Under the pieces are notes generated by a model. It was not told where the DNA came from. It was given only the letters and a program-made list of their open reading frames with translations, and made no database searches. Positions 1-7,620 of a stretch of 33,913 bases of DNA are shown here, one piece after another; position 1 is the stretch's first letter; every line of letters begins with the position of its first letter. This stretch comes from Streptomyces sp. SID3343. Its GTDB lineage: Bacteria > Actinomycetota > Actinomycetes > Streptomycetales > Streptomycetaceae. The stretch is from contig NZ_WWJX01000378.1 in NCBI RefSeq assembly GCF_009865215.1, positions 1-33,913 of the forward strand. The letters run 5' to 3'. Position numbers and translations under genes: made by a program.

Positions 1-64
1 TAATTGAATCACCGCATGTGATTTCTGGTTCGCCGTTGTCTCGGTTGATATCGAGGTTCGATGG

Positions 65-184
65 TTTTCCGGTGGTCTTGGCGGAGAGGAAACGCCCGGT
101 CTCATTCCGAACCCGGAAGCTAAGCTCTCCAGCGCCGATGGTACTGCACTCGAAGGGGTGTGGGAGAGTAGGACGCCGCCGGAA
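65..184 (+). rRNA. rrf: 5S ribosomal RNA
   Basis: The highly conserved 5S core is present: the segment around 91-120 with CGCCCGGT and CCGAACCCGGAAGCTAAG, and the 3' part GTGGGAGAGTAGGACGCCGCC. The 5' end TTCCGGTGG pairs with the 3' end CCGCCGGAA to form helix I with one G-T pair, which sets the ends to within a few bases. The length of about 120 nt is normal. The AT-rich bases 1-64 are best read as the 23S-5S spacer of an rRNA operon whose 16S and 23S genes lie off the left edge. Confidence 0.95.
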
Positions 185-195
185 TTTACGTGTGG

Positions 196-229
196 AAGGC
201 CCGTCCCCTTTACGGGGGCGGGCCTTTTG
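196..229 (+). terminator. rRNA operon terminator
   Basis: A GC-rich stem (AAGGCCCGTCCCC pairing with GGGGGCGGGCCTT around a short TTTAC loop) is followed by TTTTGCG, about ten bases after the 5S rRNA. This is the expected rho-independent stop of the rRNA operon. Confidence 0.85.
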
Positions 230-553
230 CGTTTCCCAAGAGTTTTCCGTACCACCCTGCGCGAATTCACCGGTACACGAGCCGGGCGCGCTGCTTTACC
301 CGCCCAAAAGCTCAGCCGGCCCGGCTACCCGTCGATACCTCGCCTACCGGCGCCGACGCGTCCCCCTGGTCCCCGCAGGATTCGCGATCGGCGAACAGGC
401 CGAGGCCCATGGGAAGTTCGCTGAGCGGCGGTCCGGATCGAGTGTGCGTCTTTCGTCCTGGACGACGTCGACCGAAATCTGGTCGACCGAAATTTGATCA
501 CGCGCCGACATTCGGGTGTCCGCCGGCGCCGTGCACCGCGCCCGCACCCCCGA
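230..553. other. Gene-free stretch with a 15-bp period direct repeat
   Basis: No convincing gene lies between the 5S terminator and the end of the glycosyltransferase; open frames here are arginine- and proline-rich shadows. The only structure noticed is a direct repeat of GTCGACCGAAAT at 467-478 and 482-493, downstream of the leftward glycosyltransferase. Its role is unknown. Confidence 0.5.
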
Positions 554-1768
554 TCAGGCCGCGCCGCCGATGTGATCGAGCAGCGCGGCAGCGCCGTCCT
601 CCGCCGCGAGGTGACCCGCGAGTTCGGCTGCTCGCCGCCGATAGGCCGGGTCGCCCATGCAGGCCGTGACGGTTGCGCCGAGGGCTTCGGCGGTGAGGTC
701 GTGGAACGGAAGCGGTTGCGGGGCAACTCCGAGCCGATGCAGCCGGGCCGCCCAGAACGGCTGGTCGGCCATGACGGGTACGGGCACGGCGGGTACCCCG
801 GCGCGCAGTCCGGCGGCGGCGGTCCCCGCTCCGGCGTGGTGGACGACGGCGGCCGTGCGGGGGAACAGCCAGTCGTGCGGGACGTCACCGATCGCCAGGA
901 CGTCGTCGCCGACCACGCTCAGGCCGGCCCACCCCGCCTGCACCACCGCCCGTACTCCGGCTCGGGTCACCGCTGCCTTCACCAGTTCACCCAGCCGTTC
1001 CCCCTGACCCGGCGCCATGCTGCCGAACCCGATGAACACGGGGGGCGGGCCGGCCCGGAGGAAGTCGACCAGTTCGGCCGGCGGTCGCCAACCGAGCGGC
1101 CGAGCGGGCCACCAATAGCCCGTCACCTCGACTTCGGACGGCCAGTCCGTCGGCCGCGGCACGACCAGCGGACTGAAGCCGTGGAAGACTCGCCGGATCT
1201 CCCCGCCGCCCGTCGGCGAAGCGTCGGCGGCCGGCAGCGCGAGTCGGGTTCGCAGCCGCGTCAGGACACCTGCCTGGAGCGCTCCGGCCTGCGCGAGCAG
1301 CGCCCGTCCAGCGGTGAGGTTGCGCTCCGGCCCGAGGTCGTCGGCGCGCGCCACGCCGGGCAGCGGGAACTCCCTTGTGGCGAAGGTCGGTGCGAGGTAG
1401 GTGCCGATGACGGGGACCCCGGTCGCCTCGCCGGCGGTGCGGCTGAGCGCTGCCGGGCCGAAGGCGGTAAGCACCAGATCCGGGCCGTCGGCAACGGCGG
1501 CGGCGACCCCGTCGGCGAGCCGGTCCAGGAATGCCGAGGTGACCGCATGCGCTTCGGCGGGCGATGCCGCCCGGGCCTTGGCGCCGATCAACTCCTGCGG
1601 GTCGCCCGGCAACGGCCGGTGGTCGAGGCCGCATCCGGTGACGAGGTCGACGAAGGGGAGGTGCGCAGCCACGCAGACCTGGTGACCGGCCTCCAGGAGA
1701 CGCCGCCCCAGGCCCGTGAACGGTGCGACGTCACCCCGCGAACCAGCCGTGACGATCAGAATCCGCAT
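554..1768 (-). CDS. Macrolide-type GT1 glycosyltransferase
   Basis: A 404-residue GT-B glycosyltransferase of the UGT/MGT family, which transfers sugar from a nucleotide-sugar to a small lipophilic acceptor in the cytoplasm. The N-terminus carries the family start MRILIVTAGSRGDV (GSRGD near residues 9-13), the acceptor-side Rossmann fold. The C-terminal donor site has HHAGAGT (about 310-316) and ADQPFW (about 334-339), the HxxGxGT...DQ signature. The ATG at 1768 is chosen because AAAGGAGG lies just upstream and the family begins at this methionine; a longer frame to 1834 lacks this support. The gene is divergent from a MerR regulator, a common layout for inducible detoxifying enzymes. Family relatives include macrolide-inactivating enzymes (OleD/Mgt type) and antibiotic-tailoring enzymes. 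With no biosynthetic cluster nearby, xenobiotic or self-resistance glycosylation is the likelier inference. The acceptor is unknown. Confidence 0.9.
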   Translation of the reverse strand: MRILIVTAGSRGDVAPFTGLGRRLLEAGHQVCVAAHLPFVDLVTGCGLDHRPLPGDPQELIGAKARAASPAEAHAVTSAFLDRLADGVAAAVADGPDLVLTAFGPAALSRTAGEATGVPVIGTYLAPTFATREFPLPGVARADDLGPERNLTAGRALLAQAGALQAGVLTRLRTRLALPAADASPTGGGEIRRVFHGFSPLVVPRPTDWPSEVEVTGYWWPARPLGWRPPAELVDFLRAGPPPVFIGFGSMAPGQGERLGELVKAAVTRAGVRAVVQAGWAGLSVVGDDVLAIGDVPHDWLFPRTAAVVHHAGAGTAAAGLRAGVPAVPVPVMADQPFWAARLHRLGVAPQPLPFHDLTAEALGATVTACMGDPAYRRRAAELAGHLAAEDGAAALLDHIGGAA

Positions 1769-1803
1769 GTGATGATCCTCCTTTGACGAGTGCCGCCCCA
1801 GGC

Positions 1804-1819
1804 CCCCGGTGCACCGGGG
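1804..1819. promoter_or_regulatory. 16-bp perfect palindrome in divergent promoter region
   Basis: CCCCGGTGCACCGGGG is a perfect palindrome in the gap between the glycosyltransferase and the MerR gene. It is a candidate operator or leader hairpin. It would sit in the 5' untranslated region of the glycosyltransferase if that gene uses the promoter proposed at 1838-1868. Confidence 0.4.
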
Positions 1820-1837
1820 CGCAGCGGTCGTCACGGA

Positions 1838-1868
1838 CGTTAAGGGCTCCTGTGCGGTGGAGGTTCAA
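1838..1868 (-). promoter_or_regulatory. Candidate MerR-type promoter of the glycosyltransferase
   Basis: On the minus strand a -35-like TTGAAC (1868-1863) and a -10-like TTAACG (1843-1838) are separated by exactly 19 bp, the over-long spacing typical of MerR-activated promoters. The spacer carries a small dyad, CTCC...GGAG. The direction fits activation of the glycosyltransferase by the adjacent MerR protein. The -10 match is imperfect, so this is inference. Confidence 0.4.
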
Positions 1869-1874
1869 GTAGCT

Positions 1875-2885
1875 GTGACACCCGGCACGCAGGGTGAAGG
1901 CACGGTGGGTATCGGCGAGTTGGCCGCGCGCACCGGACTTTCGGTGAAAACCATCCGGTACTACTCCGACATAGGGCTGCTCCCCGAGAGCGCGCGCAGC
2001 GGAGGCGGCCACCGCAGATACGCGGCGGACGCGCTGCCCAGGCTTCGCCTGATCCGGCACCTTCGCGCACTCGACACCCCGATCGCCACGATCGCCGCGG
2101 TGGTGACGGGGGAGCACTCGTTGGCCGACCTTGTCACCGGCGAACTGGACACGGTCCGGTCCCAGATGCGCAGGCTGGCGTGGCGTCGAGGAGCGCTGCG
2201 AGCCTTGAACGGCTGCCCCGGGCCGGAGGAACGCCTGCGCCGCCTCGCGCTGATCGCCGACGTGGGCAGACCGGACGAAGCCCACGACCGCCTGGTCCGC
2301 TACTGGCACTGGGCCCTCCCGGCCGGCCTGCCGCACCGCCTAATCCAGGCCGTCGTCGAGGGCGCGGTGCCCGAACCACCGGCGACGCCGACCGGCGCGA
2401 CCGTCCTCGCCTACGCCGAACTGCACGCCTTGACCGGCGAAGCGGACCGACGCCGCCAACCGCAGAACCACCAGGTCGGCGACGTCGCGTCGTTCTACGC
2501 CGGCCTGTTGGACGCCTGCACCCTGGCCGGCGAGGCCCTGGCCTCCGGGTGCCGGGCGCGACGTGCCGAGGCCCTCGACCGCTTCGTGCGTACCTACGCT
2601 CGTGTCACCGGCGACGAGGACACCCCCGCCTTCCGCGCCCACCTCCGTACCCGGTTCCGCGACGCCACGCACCCCGGCTCGTTCCCGCTCCACTACTGGC
2701 GACACGCCCTCACCGTCACCGGCAAGACCCCACCCGGACCCGGCCCCACCGACCACGGCCACCTCGCCGCGCCACTCGCCGTGCTGTACCACCAGCTCGC
2801 CGGCCTCCCCCTGGCCGAGGAGCCCCCACCGACCGTATCGACCGACCACCATCAACCCCTGGACGAAACAAATTCCAGAAGATAA
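1875..2885 (+). CDS. MerR-family transcriptional regulator
   Basis: A MerR regulator of about 336 residues. The winged helix-turn-helix is clear from the stretch VGIGELAARTG followed by LSVKTIRYYSDIGLLPE and GGGHRRYAADAL. The roughly 240-residue C-terminal part is unusually long for MerR proteins and is probably an all-helical ligand domain; it was not matched to TipAS or BmrR-type domains by eye. The start is uncertain: GTG at 1875 has GGAGG at 1859-1863, GTG at 1905 gives the canonical family N-terminus, and GTG at 1809 gives 358 residues. The promoter proposed for the divergent glycosyltransferase overlaps the longest version, favouring the shorter ones. The gene probably senses a compound and controls the divergent glycosyltransferase. 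Confidence 0.85.
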   Translation: MTPGTQGEGTVGIGELAARTGLSVKTIRYYSDIGLLPESARSGGGHRRYAADALPRLRLIRHLRALDTPIATIAAVVTGEHSLADLVTGELDTVRSQMRRLAWRRGALRALNGCPGPEERLRRLALIADVGRPDEAHDRLVRYWHWALPAGLPHRLIQAVVEGAVPEPPATPTGATVLAYAELHALTGEADRRRQPQNHQVGDVASFYAGLLDACTLAGEALASGCRARRAEALDRFVRTYARVTGDEDTPAFRAHLRTRFRDATHPGSFPLHYWRHALTVTGKTPPGPGPTDHGHLAAPLAVLYHQLAGLPLAEEPPPTVSTDHHQPLDETNSRR

Positions 2886-2901
2886 TCTGAAGTCAGATTA
2901 T
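2882..2901. promoter_or_regulatory. Perfect AT-rich inverted repeat (operator candidate)
   Basis: ATAATCTGA and TCAGATTAT form a perfect 9-bp inverted repeat with a 2-base centre, starting inside the stop codon of the MerR gene. It lies in a markedly AT-rich island (about 2868-2931) directly before the ribosome binding site of the next gene. The 20-bp size fits a dimeric repressor site. A weak terminator for the MerR gene (T-rich TTTCTTT follows) is the alternative. Confidence 0.5.
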
Positions 2902-2931
2902 TTCTTTGGATTCAAAATTGGGGGGATTCTT

Positions 2932-3357
2932 ATGGCTACACCCGTGCTCGACCTCACCACAGGCGACGCCGGCGACCAGGTCAAGAGCTGGGAAGGACTG
3001 CGGAACGCCGTTGAGGCGTCCGGCGGCGTTCTTCGCGTTGTCATGTGGCTTCTGCGTGATCTGGAGCAAGCCGGCCGCCTGGGTGTTCACGTCCGTGCCA
3101 GCATCAGTCGCCGTCTCGACGGTCTCGGACTCGCCCACCTGCCCGCCGATGTCCCTGGTGAGCAGTACGCCGTCATCACTCTCTACAAGCGCGGTACCCC
3201 CGCTGCCGCCGTCGTCGACGCCGTGTTCCGCGACGGCAGCAGCAAGGCGGCCGAGGTCGCACTTCGTCGTATGAACACCTCGCGGGACGCCGAGAAGCTC
3301 CAGGTCGTCACCGAGAAGGTGGAAGAACTCGCCGCCATCCTCCTCGACCAAGAGTAG
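2932..3357 (+). CDS. Unrecognised 141-residue protein
   Basis: The function is not recognised. The ATG at 2932 is preceded by GGGGGGAT at suitable spacing and begins MATPVLDLTTGDAGDQ. The sequence looks soluble and mixed alpha/beta: an N-terminal helix (WEGLRNAVEASGGVLRVVMW), a segment with GLGLAHLP and YAVITLYKRGTP, then a charged C-terminal helix ending LAAILLDQE. No signal peptide, membrane segment or cysteine pair was seen. The GL-x-HLP...V-x-LY-x-x-G pattern resembles a small domain seen in some larger actinomycete proteins, but this is only a resemblance. The gene has its own AT-rich upstream palindrome and a strong terminator 14 bases after its stop, so it is probably a single-gene transcript. 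Confidence 0.8.
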   Translation: MATPVLDLTTGDAGDQVKSWEGLRNAVEASGGVLRVVMWLLRDLEQAGRLGVHVRASISRRLDGLGLAHLPADVPGEQYAVITLYKRGTPAAAVVDAVFRDGSSKAAEVALRRMNTSRDAEKLQVVTEKVEELAAILLDQE

Positions 3358-3371
3358 GAGCCGCCCTCGCT

Positions 3372-3406
3372 CGGTCTCACGTCACTCCACGTGAGACCGG
3401 GCTTTT
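3372..3406 (+). terminator. Rho-independent terminator
   Basis: An 11-bp perfect stem (CGGTCTCACGT at 3372-3382, ACGTGAGACCG at 3389-3399) with a 6-base loop is followed by GGCTTTTCGG. It closes the 141-residue gene. Confidence 0.8.
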
Positions 3407-3991
3407 CGGCCCTGGGGAATGCGCGACACCTCGACAGGCGAACCCACCCATCCCTGGCCGACGGAGCCATCGGCGGTTGGCGTCCGGTCGAGGAAGGCAG
3501 GGGCGCCGCGAAGCAAGCCGGCCGGCCATCCGTACCGAATCAGGGGTCCAGCCGAGGTGAGCCCAAAAGGGGCAGTGGGATGATCTTGAAGCCCTGACAG
3601 CACGTCGAGCGTGACGTAGCGGCGTGGTGGCGTGGGTAGGGTCGGGCAGCGCGGCGAACCTGTCGATCGGCACGTGGATACGCAGGCACCCCGAAATGAT
3701 CTGCACCGTCTGCACGAAGAGCGGCGAGTGGCCGCCCGGCGAGCTGACCGGTACGAAACGCCCCCGCCAATCAGCCGATGCTCGGGGGTTTTTCCGTATC
3801 CGGCGCCGCCGGCCGCGCGACCGGGACGCTCAGGCACTGGACGTATCCTCTTCTGCCTGTTTCCATCGCGCGGCGGCGACCCGCTACGACACCTCATGAC
3901 GAGGCGACCTCGAGACCTGGCCCAGGTCCGGCTGTCACCGATGTGATGCGAAGATCCGGCCTTCACGTGATACGAACCGGATCACGAGACA
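3407..3991. other. 585-base stretch without a confident gene
   Basis: Several open frames cross this region on both strands but none has a credible start, ribosome binding site or recognisable family. Two look least like noise: a minus-strand frame around 3760-3600 reading FVQTVQIISGCLRIHVPIDRF, and a plus-strand frame around 3630-3760 rich in charged residues. Either could be a decayed or very small gene. A hairpin with a T-run lies at 3761-3795, which would terminate a rightward transcript. No promoter was identified. Confidence 0.4.
3761..3795 (+). terminator. Candidate terminator hairpin
   Basis: CCCCCG (3761-3766) can pair with CGGGGG (3783-3788), followed by TTTTT. The stem is short and the loop large (16 bases), so it is a modest candidate. 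It would stop transcription reading rightwards, yet no clear rightward gene ends here. Confidence 0.35.
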
Positions 3992-4933
3992 CTAGCCCTG
4001 CCGTTCCAGCCATTCCGAAATCACCTGGTTGGTTTCTTCCGGCATTTCCTCCTGGATCCAGTGACCGCAGTCCAGGCCGACCACTTCCACGTTGGGCACG
4101 AACTCTGCCAGTTTTTCGAACCTCGGGATCGCGAAGTCCTGGTCGCCGTAGATCATGAGGGCGGGCTGCTTGATGATCGGGTCCGCGTCCGCCAGCTTGT
4201 GCCAGTTGCGGTCGAGGTTCCTGTACCAGTTGATGCCGCCCGTGAATCCCGACGTCTCGAACGCGGAGACGTAGACGGCCAGGTCGCTGTCGCTCATGAC
4301 GGGCTCACCGAGTGGCGTTTCCGCCTTGGCGAGGTTGATGAATGCCATGCCCGGCTCAGAGGGTGCGGGGGGCACGTTCTTCCGGTAGAGGTTGCGGAGG
4401 AACCGGGAGGTGTCGGCGTCGAATACGGCGTCCGCGACGCCCGGCTGCCGGTTGAAGTGGACGAAGTAGAAGTCGCCGCCGAGGAAGGTTTCCATGACCT
4501 CGATCCACGGCGTTTCTCCGCGCTCCTGGTAAGGCAGGCTCAGGTTGATGAGCTTGTTCACCCGGTCGGGGTGCAACAGGGCCAGTCCCCAGACGACGAA
4601 CGCACCCCAGTCATGGCCGACGAAGGTGGCGTCCTCGTAGCCATAGTGGTCCAAGAGCGCGACGAGGTCACCCGTCAGGTGTTCGATGTCGTAGTCCGTC
4701 ACCTCGGTCGGGCGGGATGAGTCGCCATAACCCCGCTGGTTCGGTGCGATGACGTGGTAGCCGGCCGCTGCGAGGACGGGCATCAGGTGACGCCAGGAGA
4801 AGGCGTGCTCCGGCCAGCCGTGGCAGAGCACTATGGGCTTGCCCTTGTTTTCTCGGCCTGCCTCGAATACTTCGAGCTCCACACCGTTGACCTGGATGAG
4901 GGTGGGCTCGGGAAATTCTGCTGGATTGAACAC
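3992..4933 (-). CDS. Epoxide-hydrolase-like alpha/beta hydrolase
   Basis: A 313-residue alpha/beta-hydrolase of the soluble epoxide hydrolase group, expected to open epoxides to diols in the cytoplasm. Visible elements are the oxyanion motif HGWPE (about 38-42), the nucleophile elbow GHDWG with Asp near 108, a lid tyrosine in INWYRN (about 237), the acid in GDQDF (Asp near 266) and the base in CGHW (His near 291). An Asp nucleophile plus lid tyrosine favours epoxide hydrolase over esterase; haloalkane dehalogenase is a less likely alternative. GTG at 4933 is chosen for its AGAGGA six bases upstream; the ATG at 4987 would add 18 residues without a good ribosome site. It is divergent from a WYL regulator across a perfect inverted repeat, so repression by that protein is likely. 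Confidence 0.9.
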   Translation of the reverse strand: MFNPAEFPEPTLIQVNGVELEVFEAGRENKGKPIVLCHGWPEHAFSWRHLMPVLAAAGYHVIAPNQRGYGDSSRPTEVTDYDIEHLTGDLVALLDHYGYEDATFVGHDWGAFVVWGLALLHPDRVNKLINLSLPYQERGETPWIEVMETFLGGDFYFVHFNRQPGVADAVFDADTSRFLRNLYRKNVPPAPSEPGMAFINLAKAETPLGEPVMSDSDLAVYVSAFETSGFTGGINWYRNLDRNWHKLADADPIIKQPALMIYGDQDFAIPRFEKLAEFVPNVEVVGLDCGHWIQEEMPEETNQVISEWLERQG

Positions 4934-5005
4934 TGCATTTCCTCTCTGGGGGCGTTCGCCGGCGGTCGACCTCTTCGATGAGGTCATGTCGCCATCGTGC
5001 CCCCC

Positions 5006-5030
5006 AAACCGGTCACCTCATGACCGGTTT
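5006..5030. promoter_or_regulatory. Perfect 10-bp inverted repeat, probable operator
   Basis: AAACCGGTCA (5006-5015) and TGACCGGTTT (5021-5030) are perfect inverted copies around CCTCA. The site lies between the divergent hydrolase (start 4933) and WYL regulator (start 5050), about 20 bases before the latter's ATG. It is well placed to be the regulator's shared operator. A weaker half-site-like GGTCATG occurs at 4982-4988. Confidence 0.6.
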
Positions 5031-5049
5031 TTATGAGAGTTTTGTCGGT

Positions 5050-6030
5050 ATGCGATCCGATCGGCTGGTGGCCATACTCCTCTTGCTCCAACGGCGCGAG
5101 CAGGTGACAGCCGCGGAGGTCTCCCGAGAGCTGGACGTCTCCGAGCGCACCGCCCGCCGTGACCTCGACGCCCTGGCCATGGCCGGGGTGCCCGTGTACT
5201 CCGTGCAGGGCCGAGGCGGCGGCTGGCGCCTGGTGGGCGGTGCTCGTACCGACCTGTCCGGGTTGACCGCCAGTGAGGCACGCGCCCTGTTCCTGGCTGT
5301 CGGTCCGGCCTCGGATGCGACGCCGGCGATGAAAGCAGCTGTGCGCAAGCTCGTCCATGCTCTACCGAAGCCCTTCCAGGTGCAGGCCGAGGCAGCAGCG
5401 TCGTCGCTGGTCGTAGACCCGCAGCGATGGGGGGCGAGCCGGATCGAGCACCGGCCGCCTCGCTTCCTCGACGAACTCCAGGACGCGGTGATCCGCGGCG
5501 TCCAGGTGTCGCTCGGCTACGTCGACGGCAAAGGCGTCGAAACCCGGAGAACCGTCCACCCGCTGGGCATCGTCGCCAAAGGTCCTGCGTGGTATCTCGT
5601 CTCCAACACCGAGACCGGCCGACGGGTCTTCCGGATCGACCGCGTGTCGTCCGCAGACCCGACCGGCGACCCTGTGCACCGACCCGGGGACTTCGACCTT
5701 GCCGAGAGCTGGAACGAGATCGCCATGGAGGTCGATCGCAAACGAACGCCGCTGGAGGTCCAGGCCGTATGCACACCCCACGGGATAGGCATACTCCGGA
5801 TGGCGCTCGGCGACCGGCTCGACGTGGGAGGTCCCACTACCGACGGCCGCATCGAGATCGTGATCCACGGACCCAACGAGTACATTCTCGCCGGCGAGCT
5901 CTCCGGGCTGGTCGAATGGGTCGAGGTGACCGGCCCTCCGGGTGTGCGAGACCACTTGGCCTCGATCGGCAACGCCCTCGTCCAACGATACGGCCGACCG
6001 CGCACCAGCGGAGACCTACACCCTTCATGA
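5050..6030 (+). CDS. WYL-domain (DeoR-like HTH) transcriptional regulator
   Basis: A 326-residue regulator. The N-terminal winged helix (about 1-60) reads MRSDRLVAILLLLQ then VSRELDVSERTARRDLDAL, typical of HTH_11 regulators. The WYL domain follows (about 140-200), with the signature tripeptide in AWYLVSN (181-183) and the conserved FRIDRV. A WCX-type C-terminal region runs to the end. WYL domains bind ligands or nucleic acids and usually tune repression. The ATG at 5050 gives the canonical family start; only a weak GAGAG lies upstream, so the message may have a short leader. An in-frame ATG at 5020 is possible but lies inside the palindrome. It probably controls itself and the divergent hydrolase. 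Confidence 0.9.
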   Translation: MRSDRLVAILLLLQRREQVTAAEVSRELDVSERTARRDLDALAMAGVPVYSVQGRGGGWRLVGGARTDLSGLTASEARALFLAVGPASDATPAMKAAVRKLVHALPKPFQVQAEAAASSLVVDPQRWGASRIEHRPPRFLDELQDAVIRGVQVSLGYVDGKGVETRRTVHPLGIVAKGPAWYLVSNTETGRRVFRIDRVSSADPTGDPVHRPGDFDLAESWNEIAMEVDRKRTPLEVQAVCTPHGIGILRMALGDRLDVGGPTTDGRIEIVIHGPNEYILAGELSGLVEWVEVTGPPGVRDHLASIGNALVQRYGRPRTSGDLHPS

Positions 6031-6048
6031 AGCGGACGAGGCAGGCCG

Positions 6049-7494
6049 CTATGAGCCGAGGGCCGGAGCAGTCGCGTTTCCCGTGCGCGGGTCGATCGGT
6101 GTGAGGGTGCCGAGCCGGTCCTCGATCGCCTGGGCGGCGTCCAGGCACAGGTCCTCCCGGAACGCGCGCCCGACGATCTGCACTCCGGAGGGGAGCCCGT
6201 CGACCACCCCGGTCGGGACGGCCACGCCCGGTACGCCCACGAAGCTGGTCACGGTGCACAGACGCATTGCGGAGCCGACCCGATCCCGGCCCGCCCGGTC
6301 CCGCGACTCCAGGCCCGGTTCGACCGGTGGTTCGGTGAACACCGGGCCGAGCAACAGCGGGTAGTCGTCGAGGAATTCGGCCCATGAGCGGCGGATGTTC
6401 AGCCAGGTGCCCATCAGCTTCATGAACTCGTCCGCGCTCGCGGGCGGGGTCTGCTGCATCGTCATCTCGATGTAGCGGTCCCCGCCCTCGCCGAGCAGCT
6501 TGCGTACCGCGGGCCAGTTCGGGGCGAACTCGGTGACGGTGATCCGGCCGTACGCGTCGAGGGCCTCGTCCAGCCGCGGTACGTCCGCTACCTCGCGCAC
6601 GTCGTACCCCGCGTCGCGGAGCGCGTCGGCCGCGGCCGCGACGGCGGCGCGGATCGTCGGGTGGACGCCGTGCCCGCCGGGGTCCGCCACGACCGCGACC
6701 TTCACCGGCCCGACGAGAGGTTCGCCGTAGGGGGGCACCGGCACGGCGCGCGGGTCGCGCGGATCGGTCCCGGTCAACATTTCGTAGGCGAGCCGAAGAT
6801 CGCCCACGCTTCGCGCGAGCGGGCCGTCGGTGACCAGCATTTGCGACGCCGGGCCGGGGTCGTCCGGGCCGAGGATGCGGTGGTCGGCGGGGAACCGGCC
6901 GGTGGACGGCTTCAGCCCGGCCACGCCGCAGAACTGGGCCGGTATACGTACCGATCCTCCGGAGTCGTTGCCGAGCCCGAGCGCCGCCATCCCCGTGGCG
7001 ACGGCCACCGCATCGCCACCGCTGGTGCCCCCCGGGGTCCGGCCGGCGTCCCACGGGTTGACCGTGTCGCCGAACAGCTCGCTGCGCGTGTGCATCCCCG
7101 CCAGGATCAGGGTGGGCATGTTGCTGTGCCCGATGGGGATGGCCCCGGCCGCGCGCAGCCGCGCCACCGGGGGTGCGTCGGCCGACGCCACCAGGTGACG
7201 GAAGCGTTCCGTGCCGAACGTCGTGGGCACGCCTTCGATGGCGGTGCTCTCCTTCACCGTGAAGGGCACACCCGCCAAGGGTCCGAGCGCTTCACCGGCG
7301 GCCCGCCGACGGTCGATCCCGGCCGCGGCCTCCCGAGCGCGCTCCGCCAGGAGCTGGGTGACCGCGTTCACCCGCGAGTCGACCTCACCGATGCGTTCCA
7401 GGTGACTGTCGACCAGTTCGACGGCCGAGATCTCCGCGTTGCGCACGGCCTCCGCCTGCGCGGCGGCCGACATCTTCCACAGGGCGTCCTGCAT
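6049..7494 (-). CDS. Amidase-signature family hydrolase
   Basis: A 481-residue amidase-signature enzyme hydrolysing carboxamides to acid and ammonia or amine. The catalytic Lys is Lys81 in FTVKES. The glycine-rich loop reads PGGTSGGD (154-161) and the nucleophile is Ser181 in DSGGSVRIPA. The position usually held by the cis-serine is Thr157 (codon ACC), an uncommon substitution that may alter rate or specificity. The length is typical of amidases and indoleacetamide hydrolases; the substrate is not predictable. ATG at 7494 has GAAGG about 8 bases upstream. The gene converges with the WYL gene (18-bp gap) and diverges from a TetR gene, which probably controls it. Confidence 0.9.
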   Translation of the reverse strand: MQDALWKMSAAAQAEAVRNAEISAVELVDSHLERIGEVDSRVNAVTQLLAERAREAAAGIDRRRAAGEALGPLAGVPFTVKESTAIEGVPTTFGTERFRHLVASADAPPVARLRAAGAIPIGHSNMPTLILAGMHTRSELFGDTVNPWDAGRTPGGTSGGDAVAVATGMAALGLGNDSGGSVRIPAQFCGVAGLKPSTGRFPADHRILGPDDPGPASQMLVTDGPLARSVGDLRLAYEMLTGTDPRDPRAVPVPPYGEPLVGPVKVAVVADPGGHGVHPTIRAAVAAAADALRDAGYDVREVADVPRLDEALDAYGRITVTEFAPNWPAVRKLLGEGGDRYIEMTMQQTPPASADEFMKLMGTWLNIRRSWAEFLDDYPLLLGPVFTEPPVEPGLESRDRAGRDRVGSAMRLCTVTSFVGVPGVAVPTGVVDGLPSGVQIVGRAFREDLCLDAAQAIEDRLGTLTPIDPRTGNATAPALGS

Positions 7495-7620
7495 GACTGC
7501 GCCTTCCTACGTCCACGTACCAATGCGCTTGCATCGGAACGATATCCTCGAACCGATACGAGCGCATCGAATAAAGTGCCCTCCGAAGCAGAGCGCCGGA
7601 GAACAGGGAGGCGACCGGGC

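Noticed and set aside
494..1786. A 430-residue plus-strand open frame opposite the glycosyltransferase
   Set aside because: It is the GC-rich shadow of the minus-strand gene, has no ribosome binding site and no family-like motifs.
6661..7620. Long N-terminal extension of the TetR frame running over the amidase
   Set aside because: It is antisense to the amidase; the ATG at 7621 has a good ribosome site and gives the standard TetR start.
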